Notes: a model not told the origin generated them from the sequence alone. 48,849 bases of DNA from Bacteroidota bacterium (GCA_023443765.1 JAEZTA010000052.1:1-48849); one strand, 5' to 3'. Shown: positions 1-7,684, numbered from the stretch's first letter. Numbers and translations: made by a program.

Positions 1-50
1 TCTCTCGGCGGCGTCCGGGTCTTGCAACTCCAACCGGCACTCTCTTTTAG

Positions 51-133
51 TGGGAAGTGATGGATTCGAACCACCGAAGGCGTAAGCCAGCAGATTTACA
101 GTCTGCCCCATTTGGCCACTCTGGTAACTTCCC
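51..133 (-). tRNA. tRNA-Tyr (GTA)
   Basis: On the minus strand this 83-nt segment folds as a class II tRNA. The 7-bp acceptor starts GGGAAGT and closes with ACTTCCC plus discriminator A. The anticodon loop CTGTAAA gives anticodon GTA. There is a long variable arm, and the T-loop TTCGAAT is canonical. CCA is not encoded. It lies downstream of tRNA-Thr in the same direction, so both are probably one transcript. Confidence 0.96.
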
Positions 134-272
134 AATTTTTTGTGCTCCCTGTTCCGGTTTCGTTTTCCGTTTCCGAAGACGACCGACCTGAATTCCTGCG
201 TCGTTCCCTTCGGGGGAGGCTTTCGTTTTGCCGCTGCTCGATCTGTCCGACCGGGTTTAAACCCGTTTCTCG

Positions 273-293
273 CATCGGCTCTCCGAGCCGATG
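273..293. repeat. Inverted repeat of tRNA-Thr acceptor and its 3' trailer
   Basis: CATCGGCT (273-280), a 5-nt spacer and AGCCGATG (286-293) form a perfect 8-bp inverted repeat. The 286-293 arm is the 3' acceptor strand of tRNA-Thr, and the 273-280 arm lies in the trailer. The trailer could therefore pair with the acceptor strand in place of the tRNA 5' end. A further perfect palindrome, CGGGTTTAAACCCG, sits at 252-265. The role of either is unknown. Confidence 0.6.
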
Positions 294-359
294 GAGGGAT
301 TCGAACCCCCGACCAGCTGATTACAAATCAGCTGCTCTGGCCAACTGAGCTACATCGGC
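286..359 (-). tRNA. tRNA-Thr (TGT)
   Basis: Read on the minus strand, 74 nt starting GCCGATGTAGCTCAG form a canonical cloverleaf. The anticodon loop TTTGTAA gives anticodon TGT, the T-loop is TTCGAAT, and the acceptor closes with CATCGGC plus discriminator T. CCA is not encoded. It is the first gene of a Thr-Tyr tRNA transcript. In related genomes this tRNA group often sits upstream of tuf, which would be beyond the left edge; that is an inference from family knowledge. Confidence 0.96.
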
Positions 360-379
360 GTATTCACCGTTTTGGATTG

Positions 380-411
380 CAAAAGTAGGCATAAAAAATT
401 TACCTCGCAAA
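380..411 (-). promoter_or_regulatory. Promoter of the tRNA-Thr/tRNA-Tyr transcript
   Basis: On the minus strand TTTG (408-411) is followed after 20 nt by TACTTTTG (380-387), matching the Bacteroidota -33/-7 consensus TTTG-N19/20-TAnnTTTG. The -7 box lies about 20 nt upstream of the tRNA-Thr 5' end. Confidence 0.75.
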
Positions 412-696
412 TTATTCGGGATAAATTTTCTACTTTTTCACTCTTCTCAAAGAACCGCGCCCGATCGTCCCGACTTCAGGGGCGAAATCGGGTGCAAAGA
501 TAGGAAAAGTTTTGAATAACACAACAGCTTCTGAGAAAAATATCGCACTCCCGGGCCAACTATATTACGCTGCGGCCCGCCCGGCATCCCGGGGATTCTC
601 GGGAAGAATATTTCCGCGGCTGCAATACCTATTTTATATAAGGAATCCGAATCTGCTTATTTTTTCGTACCTTTAGGGTCCACGAATTCTCACATT
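412..696. other. Intergenic stretch without a gene
   Basis: No coding region or RNA gene can be supported between the tRNA promoter and the acetyltransferase. The only signal seen is TACCTTTA at 668-675, a near match to the -7 consensus about 20 nt before the start codon at 697 and possibly its promoter. Confidence 0.5.
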
Positions 697-1218
697 ATGG
701 AATCGACACCCCTTTTCGGCCCCTATAGCCTCCGCCCGCTCCGCGCGGAGGATGCCCCGGACATCTTCGCCTCGATCGACACCCAGCGCCACCACCTGGG
801 CCGCTGGCTCCCGTTCGTGGCCGACACGCATCAGATCGAGCAGACCCGCCAGGTGGTGACCGGCATGCTCGCCGACACGGCCAACCCGGTCTTCACGCTC
901 CGCAACGGCGATGCTTTCGCCGGGCTGATCGGGTTCAAATCGGCCGACAACAGTAAGCACAGCATCGAGATCGGCTACTGGCTCCGTGAGGAACAACAGG
1001 GCAAAGGGCTTATGACGGCTGCCGTACGGGCGCTCTGCGACCTTGCATTCAAGGAGATGGGCATGCAGCGCGTGGAAATCCGCTGCGGGGTGGGCAACCT
1101 CCCGAGCAACCATATCCCGCAGCGCCTCGGCTTCCTCCGCAGCCACGTCGAAATGCAGGGCGAACAACTTTCCGACGGCACCTGGATCGACCTGAACGTC
1201 TACGTGCTGGAACGCTGA
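697..1218 (+). CDS. GNAT N-acetyltransferase (RimJ/RimL-like)
   Basis: This 173-aa protein is the size of single-domain GNAT enzymes of the RimJ/RimL type, which transfer acetyl from acetyl-CoA to the N-terminus of ribosomal proteins or to small amines. The N-terminus (SLRPLRAEDAPDIFASID) is the usual RimL opening. The strand-turn IEIGYWLREEQQGKGLMTAA carries the acetyl-CoA pyrophosphate-binding loop (Q-x-x-G-K-G type). RVEIRCGVGNLPSN followed by PQRLGF is the typical C-terminal half, where the N..S..(A)..LGF pattern anchors CoA. The ATG at 697 fits the start of the fold. It is monocistronic and convergent with the AraC gene through a shared terminator. The substrate cannot be told from sequence. 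Confidence 0.88.
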   Translation: MESTPLFGPYSLRPLRAEDAPDIFASIDTQRHHLGRWLPFVADTHQIEQTRQVVTGMLADTANPVFTLRNGDAFAGLIGFKSADNSKHSIEIGYWLREEQQGKGLMTAAVRALCDLAFKEMGMQRVEIRCGVGNLPSNHIPQRLGFLRSHVEMQGEQLSDGTWIDLNVYVLER

Positions 1219-1292
1219 AAAACTCCACACACGGGCTGTTGCCTCCCCTTCCCGACACTTAGGACAAGAGTAGCCCAGAGCATGGCATTACA

Positions 1293-1325
1293 AAAAAAGG
1301 AGACCCTCAGAAGGTCTCCTTTTTT
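1293..1325. terminator. Bidirectional intrinsic terminator
   Basis: GGAGACC (1299-1305) pairs with GGTCTCC (1313-1319). The stem is flanked by an A-run on the left and a T-run on the right, so it can end both the acetyltransferase transcript (plus) and the AraC-type gene (minus). A G9 tract (1335-1343) lies between the hairpin and the AraC stop codon. Confidence 0.9.
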
Positions 1326-1349
1326 CATAACAGCGGGGGGGGGCTGTCC

Positions 1350-2264
1350 CTATTTCTTCTTGATCGAGCTGATCAACTGCGCAGGCGTCGCCTGCAGGTA
1401 GTTTTTGCAGAACCGGCTGAACTGCGTGTAGTGCCGGAATCCATACTTATTCATCAGCGCCTTGGTGCTGTCCTCGCCGTCGCGAATGTCCGTAAAGACC
1501 TTGAGCGCTTTCTGGCGCATCATCCAGTGATAAACGCTGTCGTTGAAATGCTCGGCGAAACGGCGCTTGAATACCGAAAGGCTCATGCCTGCCAGCGAAG
1601 CCAGCTCGGCAACACCCTGGGCTTTGTCGTAATTGTTGCAGACGAAGACGCGGAAATTGTCCTGCGGCTGAATCATCGACTGGAAGAAGTAAGCGTGTTC
1701 TGTCGGCGTATAGAGCACCTTGATCATCATGAACAACTCGGTGGCTTTCATCCGATGGTAACGAACGCAATTAAACATCTGGCGAATCGTGAAAAATGTG
1801 CCCAAAAGACGTTCTATTGCCGGGTGCATCGAAAGCGTGGGGACCGATTCGGTCGGGACGACCGAGTCATAAGGCATCACTTTATCGAAAATATCCTGCT
1901 CGCAGAACTCAATACGGTGGATGAGCGACAACACGACCACATGGGTCTCGTCGTCCTGGGCCGTAACGACAAAGCGTTCGCTGCGGGCAAGACATACGCA
2001 CTGTTTCGACGTAACCAGACGCACCGTATCGTTACCGTGTTCCAGCTTCAGCGATCCGGACATGACGAAAAGGATGCGTACCATGCGGTCAGCAGGAAAC
2101 GTCACCCCCTCTCCGGCCGCGAACGTAAGCTGCGAAAACCGGCAGTAAGTCGAATCGCCGATGCGGCGAAACGGTGCTGGGAACGTAGGACAACTACTAC
2201 AATCCGCAGTACAACTCTCTTTAAGCGAGGACTCTTCGAACTGCGGTTGGGGTTGATAATCCAT
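1350..2264 (-). CDS. AraC-family regulator with FNR-like N-terminal Cys motif
   Basis: This 304-aa protein has an N-terminal jelly-roll-like sensor region (about 35-130, with a GEGVTF...FVMSGSLKL strand pattern) and a C-terminal AraC double helix-turn-helix (about 205-304). The first HTH is in VAELASLAGMSLSVFKRRF and the second near NKYGFRHYTQFSRFCKNYL. The extreme N-terminus carries Cys18, Cys22 and Cys25 (C-x3-C-x2-C), with Cys41 following. The first three have the same spacing as the first three cysteines of FNR, and the following aromatic/proline stretch also resembles FNR, but the fourth FNR cysteine position is Pro31. That suggests metal, Fe-S or redox sensing, which is an inference. 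The gene stands alone. A candidate -7 box, TAATTTTG, lies on the minus strand at 2298-2305. Targets are unknown. Confidence 0.85.
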   Translation of the reverse strand: MDYQPQPQFEESSLKESCTADCSSCPTFPAPFRRIGDSTYCRFSQLTFAAGEGVTFPADRMVRILFVMSGSLKLEHGNDTVRLVTSKQCVCLARSERFVVTAQDDETHVVVLSLIHRIEFCEQDIFDKVMPYDSVVPTESVPTLSMHPAIERLLGTFFTIRQMFNCVRYHRMKATELFMMIKVLYTPTEHAYFFQSMIQPQDNFRVFVCNNYDKAQGVAELASLAGMSLSVFKRRFAEHFNDSVYHWMMRQKALKVFTDIRDGEDSTKALMNKYGFRHYTQFSRFCKNYLQATPAQLISSIKKK

Positions 2265-2355
2265 AAATTATTTACTCTGTGTGATGTGATTTTACAACAA
2301 AATTACAAAAAAATTCAGAATCGCAAGCAAATAGGCGCCCGCAAGGCTAAAAAAA

Positions 2356-2379
2356 GTCCCTGCCGCGACCGGCAGGGAC
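2356..2379 (-). terminator. Intrinsic terminator of the coiled-coil lipoprotein gene
   Basis: A perfect 10-bp stem GTCCCTGCCG/CGGCAGGGAC with a 4-nt loop is followed on the minus strand by TTTTTTT. It lies just after the stop codon of the minus-strand gene ending at 2411. Confidence 0.9.
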
Positions 2380-2410
2380 CCTGTAAAACACTATAAAGGC
2401 GGCAAAATGC

Positions 2411-3283
2411 CTATTTATAACTTATGATCAGGATTTTCGACGACTCCCAGAAACGCACGGGATCGGTGATGATTAACTTCCGAACGACCTTGTTCGCATC
2501 GGTCACCAACTCGTATGAACCCTCGGGATGCGACGTGACGAGCGAAGCCTTTTTCTGTCCGATGGGAATCTCCGACAGCAGGCGCGAATCGGCGACCGTG
2601 AAACTGTCGAGGCTGCTGTTCTGCCCGATGGTCAACGTGCGGCCGATGAAGCCCTGCTTGTTGATAATCTGCGCATCGCGCAACTCCTTCTCAGCCCCCA
2701 CGATGTAGTAAACCGTGTTGAGCTGATTCTGCAACTCGACCTTCTCGTCGCTCAGGTTCTCGACCTGGGCGCTCCGGGCAGCGACCTCCTCCGTGAGGTT
2801 CTTCACCTCGACACCCATTTGGGTCAGGTTCTCACGAAGTTGCTCCACCTCGGCTTTTTTCTCAGCCAGTTGTTTGTTTATGTCAGTGATCATCTTCTCC
2901 AGACCGTCGATGCGCAGGTTCGCCTTGCGCAGCAGGGCCGCCGAGCGTTGCAGCGACTCGATCTTCGACCGGTTTTCCTGCAGCAGGCGGTCGATGGCCC
3001 GAATGTCGTTGCCGATCTCCTCGATAGGACGGCGACCGCTCTCGGACTCCCCGGCCACGGTGATCAGGTTCTCGCGCGACTTGATCAGCGCAAGGTTCTC
3101 CGATATGGCATTGATGTCCTCAAATACGGCGTTGATCAGCGAATCTTTCGCGCTGACGACCATCGCCAGCGAATCGCGCTGACTCTCCGCCTGGACTGCG
3201 ACCTGCTTGCTCACGCAGGAGGAAAAGACCACAACGACACCCAGCGCCGCTGCGATCACGCTATTTTTCATCTTGTTTTTCAT
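2411..3283 (-). CDS. Coiled-coil lipoprotein of unknown function
   Basis: This 290-aa protein begins with a lipoprotein signal peptide (VVVVFSSC, lipidated Cys about residue 23). From about residue 30 to 190 it is rich in heptad-like Leu/Ile/Glu/Lys patterns, with several helices such as LEKMITDINKQLAEKKAEVE, indicating a long periplasmic coiled coil. The C-terminal 90 residues look like a small beta domain (IIGKQG-like segment, then SRLLSEIPIGQKKA and SYELV). Similar coiled-coil lipoproteins are widespread in Bacteroidota, but I do not recognise a characterised member. A structural role between outer membrane and cell wall is possible but unproven. It is monocistronic, with its own -7 box and terminator. 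Confidence 0.85.
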   Translation of the reverse strand: MKNKMKNSVIAAALGVVVVFSSCVSKQVAVQAESQRDSLAMVVSAKDSLINAVFEDINAISENLALIKSRENLITVAGESESGRRPIEEIGNDIRAIDRLLQENRSKIESLQRSAALLRKANLRIDGLEKMITDINKQLAEKKAEVEQLRENLTQMGVEVKNLTEEVAARSAQVENLSDEKVELQNQLNTVYYIVGAEKELRDAQIINKQGFIGRTLTIGQNSSLDSFTVADSRLLSEIPIGQKKASLVTSHPEGSYELVTDANKVVRKLIITDPVRFWESSKILIISYK

Positions 3284-3327
3284 GGCTCCAACATTCTATG
3301 TTTTACGATCTTGTTCGCCTTCGGGCG

Positions 3328-3335
3328 CAAATATA
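3328..3335 (-). promoter_or_regulatory. -7 box of the coiled-coil lipoprotein gene
   Basis: On the minus strand the sequence is TATATTTG, a perfect TAnnTTTG match about 45 nt upstream of the start codon at 3283. No clear TTTG -33 element was found at the usual distance. Confidence 0.5.
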
Positions 3336-3403
3336 TACATAAAAACAAGACCTTGTTCAGAATTTTTCACAAAGCCTGAAAATTCCGTGCCGGAGCCAAA
3401 AAC

Positions 3404-3433
3404 AACGGGCCGCAACTTACGTTGCAGCCCGTT
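3404..3433 (-). terminator. Intrinsic terminator of rpmE2
   Basis: AACGGGCCGCAAC pairs with GTTGCAGCCCGTT (one mismatch) around a 4-nt loop. On the minus strand the hairpin is followed by GTTTTTGG. It sits about 25 nt beyond the rpmE2 stop codon. Confidence 0.85.
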
Positions 3434-3456
3434 ATTCTGTAAATGCGGAAGCGTGA

Positions 3457-3723
3457 TTACTTCGCACCTTTCTTATCGTAGCGTTTTGCGTAACGGCTCA
3501 TAAACTTATCGACGCGACCAGCGGTGTCAACCAACTTCATCTTACCAGTGTAGAACGGGTGCGACGTGTTGGAAATTTCCATCTTATACACGGGATAGGT
3601 TTCGCCGTTCACTTCGATGGTCTCTTTTGTCGAAACGGCGGACCGACACAAAAACACGATGTCGTTGGACATGTCCTTGAACGCCACCAAACGATAATTC
3701 TCCGGATGAATACCCTTTTTCAT
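3457..3723 (-). CDS. rpmE2: 50S ribosomal protein L31 type B
   Basis: The 88-aa product is a recognisable L31 of the type B (zinc-independent, C-minus) form. It opens MKKGIHPENY, has the HPFYTGK motif, and ends in a basic tail with FMSRYAKRY. The CxxC zinc ligands of type A L31 are absent, with only one Cys near residue 26. Type B L31 is the normal form in Bacteroidota, so here it is probably the housekeeping L31 and not a zinc-starvation paralogue. It binds the 50S subunit at the central protuberance/30S bridge. It is a single-gene transcript with a good -7 box upstream and a terminator downstream. Confidence 0.96.
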   Translation of the reverse strand: MKKGIHPENYRLVAFKDMSNDIVFLCRSAVSTKETIEVNGETYPVYKMEISNTSHPFYTGKMKLVDTAGRVDKFMSRYAKRYDKKGAK

Positions 3724-3760
3724 TTCGCTGTTTTTGTTTTTAATTATTGCTTAAGCGGGA

Positions 3761-3768
3761 CAAAGGTA
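3761..3768 (-). promoter_or_regulatory. -7 box of rpmE2
   Basis: The minus strand reads TACCTTTG, a perfect TAnnTTTG box, 38 nt upstream of the rpmE2 start codon. A possible TTTG lies at 3792-3795 with a slightly long spacer of 23 nt. Confidence 0.6.
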
Positions 3769-3885
3769 GCAAAAAATTGAGAATTAAGAATCAAAAACCG
3801 AGAATTATTTTCATCCTGCCTGAAATATCCTTTTCCCAAGCTCGGGTTTTCCGCAAAAAGCGCATGGATTTTCCGAATTTATTTC

Positions 3886-3893
3886 TATCTTTG
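3886..3893 (+). promoter_or_regulatory. -7 box of the CAT-anticodon tRNA
   Basis: TATCTTTG matches TAnnTTTG and lies 30 nt upstream of the tRNA 5' end. The -33 region is only T-rich. Confidence 0.6.
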
Positions 3894-3923
3894 CGCCACA
3901 AAAGCGCCCACAGGCGCAGGACC

Positions 3924-3997
3924 GGGCCCATAGCTCAGTTGGTCAGAGCAGCGGACTCATAATCCGAAGGTCGTGGGATCATGCCCCTCTGGGCCCA
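3924..3997 (+). tRNA. tRNA with CAT anticodon (Met elongator or Ile2), aberrant T-arm
   Basis: The 74-nt cloverleaf has a perfect 7-bp acceptor (GGGCCCA/TGGGCCC), a canonical D-arm and the anticodon loop CTCATAA, giving CAT. This can be elongator Met or, if modified with lysidine, Ile2; sequence alone does not decide. Two stem mismatches are present (G27-A43 and T50-T64). The T-loop is ATCATGC and not TTCRANY, so positions 54 and 58 are A and T where nearly all tRNAs have T and A. CCA is not encoded. A promoter box and a terminator frame it, so it may still be expressed. A truncated integrase follows 104 nt downstream. Confidence 0.85.
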
Positions 3998-4006
3998 CTG
4001 AAAATC

Positions 4007-4035
4007 AAAGACTTGCAGTGATGCAGGTCTTTTTT
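4007..4035 (+). terminator. Intrinsic terminator after the tRNA
   Basis: AAAGACTTGCA (4007-4017) and TGCAGGTCTTT (4022-4032) form an 11-bp stem with one G-T wobble and a 4-nt loop, followed by a T-run. It lies 10 nt after the tRNA. Confidence 0.88.
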
Positions 4036-4100
4036 ATTTTCCCCTTTCACCGCGGTTTTACGTGAGGTTACGGCAGGTCGTGTAAACCGCTGTGTAAACC

Positions 4101-4562
4101 ATGAACGCAACAGTTGAAGTCGTTTGCTACAAGTCCAAAGTACTGGCAAACAACGAATCCCCGTTAATGTTACGGGTTACAAAAGACCGAAAACGCAAGT
4201 ATTCCAGCATCGGAATCTCGGTAAACCCCGTCTATTGGGACTTTGAAAAGAACAAACCCCGCAGGAATTGCCCCGACAAAACCCGCATTGAACAGATCAT
4301 AGCCGAGCAGATCAGAAAGTATCGGGAGCAGATTCTCGACTTTCAGGCGGAGGACAAGGAATTTACCCCAACATCCTTACATGATCGAGTGAACAACCAT
4401 GCAAAGAACCGAACCGTCGGCGATTTATTCCACTCCCATATCGCCGACCTCAAATCCCAAAAGCGATCAGGCTATGCCCTGACATTTTCCGAGTTGTATA
4501 ATTCGCTCATGCAGTTCAACGGACACCTCGACATCTATTTTTCCGACATCGACACCGTTTGA
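4101..4562 (+). pseudogene. Truncated tyrosine recombinase (integrase N-terminal part)
   Basis: These 153 codons match the N-terminal arm-binding and SAM-like core-binding regions of Bacteroidota tyrosine recombinases. They show the NESPLMLRVTKDRKRKYSSIG beta-arm start, the PVYWDFEKNKPRR segment and the TVGDLFHSHIADLK helix. Intact family members are about 400 aa. Here the frame stops at 4560 just where the core-binding domain continues, and the catalytic R..HxxR..Y domain is missing. I read 4563-4752 in the other forward frames and found no continuation that resembles an integrase. The position next to a tRNA fits a decayed integrated element. Its codons are AT-richer than those of the flanking housekeeping genes. 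Confidence 0.85.
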
Positions 4563-4752
4563 TAAAACGATCGGGAAAAGCAATTTTGGTCGAATAATTA
4601 TCATATATGGCTTTTGGGGCCTCCAATTCCGCATATTATTTGCAGTAAGGTTGCTCGCAATATCTCCCAAATACCACTATTGTAATTCCGGAGCACAATA
4701 TCCCTACATTCAAGCCAGCCAAGAGCTTCGCGGCAAAAGTTAAATAACAGTT

Positions 4753-4782
4753 GAAAGGGCTGCCTTGTTGAGCAGCCCTTTC
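4753..4782. terminator. Hairpin terminator downstream of the TonB receptor gene
   Basis: GAAAGGGCTGC (4753-4763) and GCAGCCCTTTC (4772-4782) form a perfect 11-bp stem with an 8-nt loop. The minus-strand tail is only moderately T-rich, and the plus-strand tail is ATATTTTG. It lies about 30 nt past the stop codon of the minus-strand receptor gene, which it probably terminates. Confidence 0.7.
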
Positions 4783-4814
4783 ATATTTTGTCTTAATCAA
4801 TATTGCACGGCCAA

Positions 4815-6812
4815 TTACTTCCCGAACGTCCGGGTATAAGAGACCGACGGCATGAACGGCACTAAAACTGTGGCTTTGTACTCCCCTTGATGGGGATAAA
4901 TGCTTACAGGATTTTTGTGCCAAGTCCAGTTAATAATCGAAAATTGCCAACTGCGCACCCCGTTGCGTTTACGACGTTCCATGTTGTAGCTGATATCCGA
5001 CCTGAAATAATTCCGCATCCGCATCGTCGGATAAGTCGTGATTCCCACGATCGGATTCCCGTTCGTGTCGGGATAACTTTCGTTGGTCAGGCGGTACGGC
5101 AATCCGGAGCGCCATGACAGGTTGAATGTAAACGAATGACGGCGTCCCGGTCGTTTTATTACGTCGTAACTGAGAAAGGTGTTGAAGTCGTTGGGCACAT
5201 CGTATTCGAAGGGATACGTCACGCCGTCCGAACGGCGACGGGAGTTGGTATAGGTATACGATGCCGACAGGGAGAGCCGTTCAGTCTGGTACTGGAGCAT
5301 CGCCTCGATGCCGAACACCCGTCCTGTCCCGTAGACAAAGCCGCCGCGGCCAAGCAGGTAGTCGTCGCTGTCATAAATCAATGGCAGGTTACGCATCTGC
5401 TTGTAGTATCCTTCCAGCGACAAGGTCAGGTTTTCGCGGAGCCTTGCCCTACCCCCGAGAGCTATTTGCCAGGAATGTTGCAGCTTCCCGTCCCGGAAGG
5501 GAGTCCAAAAGTCAATCGGCATCGAATAGTAGTACCGGTTATATTGCACCAATGCCTGTGAGTTTATCGTACCCGAAAGCCAGATCGCATTATCCCGGCC
5601 GAAATCATAGGACAGTTGCGCACGAGGTTCTACGGCGAACCCGGTGTGCTCCGAATTATCATAGACAGCGCCCCGAATACCCAAATCGGCCCGCCAGCCG
5701 CCCCATTGGAAACGATTATTCAGAAAAAGCGCTCCTGATGTAAGCTGTTCTTCGGGATATCCTCTTTCTTTATTCTGCCCGTTGATGAAACCCTTCGTGT
5801 GCATCGGCATAAAACGCTGGTGCGAAATATTCGCTCCGTAATCGAGCGACCATACTTTTGTGAGACGCTGGTCGAATGTTAAGCGAGCTCCGAACTCATG
5901 TGTCTTGTAGGTTGTTTTCCCTCTGTTGTTAAAATCATCATCCTTATATTCCGATTCCTGCCGGTTTTGCAGATAGGTATAGTATGCGACAACCGAGGAA
6001 CGCAGGTTGTCGTTCCATCGTGATTCCAAGCGAAGCGATGCCGTGGTGTTACCCCAGCCGTATTCGTTTCGCGCGTAATCCTCTTTGTTGGTCATGTGGT
6101 CGTCACCGGAATAGACACCCAGGCTCAGGGTGTGGTTGGGGTGAATATCGTAAGAGAGTTTTCCGGTCAGGTCATAGAAGCCGAAACGTACGGCATTGCC
6201 GACCATTGCCAGGACAGCTTCGGGAAAGAAGTAACGGGCAGAAACGAGATACGAGCCTTTATTCCGCACGATAGGGCCGTCTACAGTTCCGGCCAGCGAA
6301 AGCGTTCCGACAGTGAGTGACTGCCGGTGATCCTGACGGTCTCCGTCGCGTGTGCGAATCTGCGTCAGGGCCGAGAGACGCGATCCGTAGGCGGGAGAAA
6401 TGTAGCCTTTCGAAACTTCGGCGGATTGAACCGTTTCGCCGCTGAATATCGAGAGAATACCATATGCGTGCGCCTGGTTGTAGATCGGCACATCGTCGTA
6501 GAGAATTAACGTCTGGTCATTGCTGCCGCCGCGTACCAGCAGGCCAGACATGCCGTCCTTACCCGCAGAAACACCAGGGAGCAGTTGCAGGAACTTGAAA
6601 ATATCTTTCTCGCCGGCGAATAACGGCGCATATTTGAGTTGTTCGATATTTACAGCGACGTTACCTGTCTGTTTGTAGATTATCAGAGGTTTCCTGGCTG
6701 TAACGACCACCGAATCGATCGTTGCGGAACGCGAAACGCTGTCGGCGGGAGTCTGAGCCAGAACCACTGCGGGGAACCATGAGCACAGAAAACAAATTAT
6801 CCGCAGTTTCAT
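4815..6812 (-). CDS. TonB-dependent receptor (partner of DUF4249 lipoprotein)
   Basis: This 665-aa outer-membrane receptor has a signal peptide (cleavage after VVLAQ) and a short linker with DSVVVTARKP. A TonB plug runs about residues 45-150 (LPGVSAGKDGMSGLLVRGG...LILYDDVPIYN), and the remainder is a beta-barrel ending SYTRTFGK with the terminal aromatic pattern. It lacks the N-terminal carboxypeptidase-regulatory-like domain that many Bacteroidota receptors of this kind carry, and it is shorter than SusC proteins. Its start overlaps the stop of the upstream DUF4249 gene by 4 nt (6809-6812), so the two are translationally coupled. Such pairs form a non-Sus receptor/lipoprotein module whose ligand is mostly unknown. 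The gene is AT-richer than the rha and his genes and lies in the suspected island. Confidence 0.9.
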   Translation of the reverse strand: MKLRIICFLCSWFPAVVLAQTPADSVSRSATIDSVVVTARKPLIIYKQTGNVAVNIEQLKYAPLFAGEKDIFKFLQLLPGVSAGKDGMSGLLVRGGSNDQTLILYDDVPIYNQAHAYGILSIFSGETVQSAEVSKGYISPAYGSRLSALTQIRTRDGDRQDHRQSLTVGTLSLAGTVDGPIVRNKGSYLVSARYFFPEAVLAMVGNAVRFGFYDLTGKLSYDIHPNHTLSLGVYSGDDHMTNKEDYARNEYGWGNTTASLRLESRWNDNLRSSVVAYYTYLQNRQESEYKDDDFNNRGKTTYKTHEFGARLTFDQRLTKVWSLDYGANISHQRFMPMHTKGFINGQNKERGYPEEQLTSGALFLNNRFQWGGWRADLGIRGAVYDNSEHTGFAVEPRAQLSYDFGRDNAIWLSGTINSQALVQYNRYYYSMPIDFWTPFRDGKLQHSWQIALGGRARLRENLTLSLEGYYKQMRNLPLIYDSDDYLLGRGGFVYGTGRVFGIEAMLQYQTERLSLSASYTYTNSRRRSDGVTYPFEYDVPNDFNTFLSYDVIKRPGRRHSFTFNLSWRSGLPYRLTNESYPDTNGNPIVGITTYPTMRMRNYFRSDISYNMERRKRNGVRSWQFSIINWTWHKNPVSIYPHQGEYKATVLVPFMPSVSYTRTFGK

Positions 6813-7684
6813 ATCTCCGGTGTTTTAAAGTAATTGTATCCGGCGAAGATGCCCAGGCCGTTGCCGATATTCGTATATACCGTAATCTGCTCGACAAAAG
6901 GATTCTCCTCACCACCCCATTCGGTATTGAGTTCCTGTTTGTAACGAGATTTCATGTAACGGTCATAAGTATCCGAAGCGGTGATTACCTGAAAAACATG
7001 TTTGTTTTCGTCGCCTCCGAAAACAGAAAACCGGAGCGGGACAACTGCTTCGCAGTTTTCATAGGGGATTCGTAAGAACTGTTCGAAGTCCACGGTACTG
7101 CCTTTGTCGTTGGCTTCGGATGCATCGTTGGCGCCATTGATCTGATCGACGAATGCAGAGGTTGTATAGAACTCATAAATATCCGTGAACCCGTTGTATT
7201 TTCGCTTGCCCCGAATCCATACCGACTTGGCATCGTTCGAGACCATTAACTCGGACATATCGAAATGCCGATACCAGCCTTTTTGACGTGCAAAAGTAAG
7301 AGATCCGGCCGGAGCCTGCGGAATGTCCGTTTCTGCGGACAATTCCCCATAATTCGGAACGGTAACGACCAATCGATAATGTCGCCCGGCAGTAGGAATA
7401 AAGTCGGTCGTAGTTATCCCTTCCTTGTCAGCCTGGCAGTTTATGACCTCCGTTTTGTTTTCATACAAACGGATCTCAGCGTCCATGACAGCCTTGAACT
7501 TATCGCCGTCGGTATACGTGCCGCTCCAATTCAGCCGGACGACAAACTTTTCCTGCGGGGTGATCAGGGCATTGACGACGACGCGTGGTTTTAAGTCTTT
7601 TCCTGTAAAATCGTAATCTACCTCACATGAGGAAAGTATGACGGTGCATAGCACCGCCATACTTATGGCTCGAATGATATTCAT
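6809..7684 (-). CDS. DUF4249-type outer-membrane lipoprotein
   Basis: This 291-aa protein has a lipoprotein signal (VILSSC, Cys about residue 20) followed by the typical DUF4249 opening: VVVNALITPQEKFVVRLNWS, then AEIRLYENKTEV and a beta-sandwich-like TAGRHYRLVVTVPNYGELSAET. The C-terminal half ends in a YFKTPEI strand. DUF4249 proteins are encoded next to TonB receptors in Bacteroidota and are thought to act as the surface lid or binding partner, in the way SusD does for SusC; the substrate is not known. It is the first gene of a two-gene operon with the receptor (4-nt overlap). No confident promoter box was found in the 220-nt upstream gap. Confidence 0.87.
   Translation of the reverse strand: MNIIRAISMAVLCTVILSSCEVDYDFTGKDLKPRVVVNALITPQEKFVVRLNWSGTYTDGDKFKAVMDAEIRLYENKTEVINCQADKEGITTTDFIPTAGRHYRLVVTVPNYGELSAETDIPQAPAGSLTFARQKGWYRHFDMSELMVSNDAKSVWIRGKRKYNGFTDIYEFYTTSAFVDQINGANDASEANDKGSTVDFEQFLRIPYENCEAVVPLRFSVFGGDENKHVFQVITASDTYDRYMKSRYKQELNTEWGGEENPFVEQITVYTNIGNGLGIFAGYNYFKTPEI

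Noticed and set aside
1..50. Part of another tRNA at the left edge
   Set aside because: No acceptor, T-arm or anticodon pattern can be folded from these 50 nt.
4563..4752. A frameshifted continuation of the integrase
   Set aside because: All forward frames were read; none shows the catalytic R..H-x-x-R..Y region or other recombinase segments, so truncation and not a single frameshift is favoured.
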